Under the pieces are notes generated by a model. It was not told the DNA's origin. It saw nothing but the letters and a program-made list of their open reading frames with translations, and searched no databases. DNA of 5,493 nt from Candidatus Aminicenantota bacterium (GTDB lineage: Bacteria; Acidobacteriota; Aminicenantia; Aminicenantales; Aminicenantaceae), in NCBI GenBank assembly GCA_030633795.1, contig DAOWCB010000121.1, forward strand, positions 1 through 5,493, written 5' to 3'. Of the stretch, positions 5,452 through 5,493 are shown one piece after another. A program made the translations under genes and the position numbers. Each line of letters starts with the position of its first letter. The first letter of the stretch is position 1.

Positions 5452-5493
5452 CTATTTCGAAGCAAGAAGGTATGCATCTCTATTTCCGTGATA
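5452..5493 (-). other. Possible 3' end of an upstream minus-strand gene at the window edge
   Basis: Reading from the right edge in one minus frame gives YHGNRDAYLLASK and then TAG at 5452-5454, which could be the last 13 residues of a co-directional upstream gene, about 78 nt before pruA. A second frame is also open for 26 codons, so this is weak evidence. Too little sequence is present to name a product. Confidence 0.2.

Noticed and set aside
1..5493. Search for a defence system, mobile element, CRISPR array or biosynthetic cluster
   Set aside because: All coding space is filled by housekeeping-type metabolic genes with intact family motifs; no long repeats, integrase, transposase or toxin-antitoxin pair was found.

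Overview
This window reads as an ordinary metabolic stretch of a bacterial chromosome. All six recognisable genes lie on the minus strand, so transcription runs from right to left. Shine-Dalgarno sequences of the AGGAG/AAAGGA type precede several of the genes. The gene content (a PruA resembling vertebrate ALDH4A1, an antiquitin-type ALDH7, and a dGK/dAK-type kinase next to panB-panC) would suit a Desulfobacterota/Deltaproteobacteria-like or Acidobacteriota/Aminicenantes-like organism of moderate GC content. The phylum is an inference from remembered family distribution and is not proven by the sequence. No transposase, phage gene, CRISPR array, tRNA or rRNA was seen.

Right-hand unit (about 5430 down to 1938). 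pruA (L-glutamate-gamma-semialdehyde/P5C dehydrogenase, 542 aa) has a good Shine-Dalgarno and a TATAAT box about 50 bp upstream. After 17 nt comes an ALDH7/antiquitin-family dehydrogenase (507 aa, TTG start with a strong Shine-Dalgarno), predicted to oxidise alpha-aminoadipic semialdehyde. After another 44 nt comes a 73-aa PspC-domain membrane protein. The two dehydrogenases handle homologous semialdehydes that cyclise to five- and six-membered imines (P5C from proline, ornithine or arginine; P6C from lysine), so the unit looks like amino-acid catabolism or aldehyde detoxification feeding glutamate and aminoadipate.

Junction (1814-1937). This 124-bp gap holds two exact tandem 13-bp repeats ending in the palindrome GGGGACGTCCCC. 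The same bases can fold into an 8-bp GC-rich hairpin right after the pspC stop, a candidate terminator. Next comes a sigma70-like promoter (TTGACT, 17 nt, TATTTT) that would start the left-hand unit.

Left-hand unit (1813 down to 1 and beyond). A deoxynucleoside kinase of the bacterial dGK/dAK type is followed by panB (ketopantoate hydroxymethyltransferase) and, 1 nt after the panB stop, by the first 73 codons of panC (pantothenate synthetase, GTG start), cut by the window edge. PanB and PanC are the committed and final steps of pantothenate synthesis, on the way to coenzyme A.

No undescribed multi-gene system is evident. The points most worth a second look are the repeat/hairpin at the junction, the pairing of ALDH4- and ALDH7-type dehydrogenases in one operon, the unusual active-site region of the deoxynucleoside kinase, and a Pro-to-Ser change in the PanC nucleotide-binding motif.
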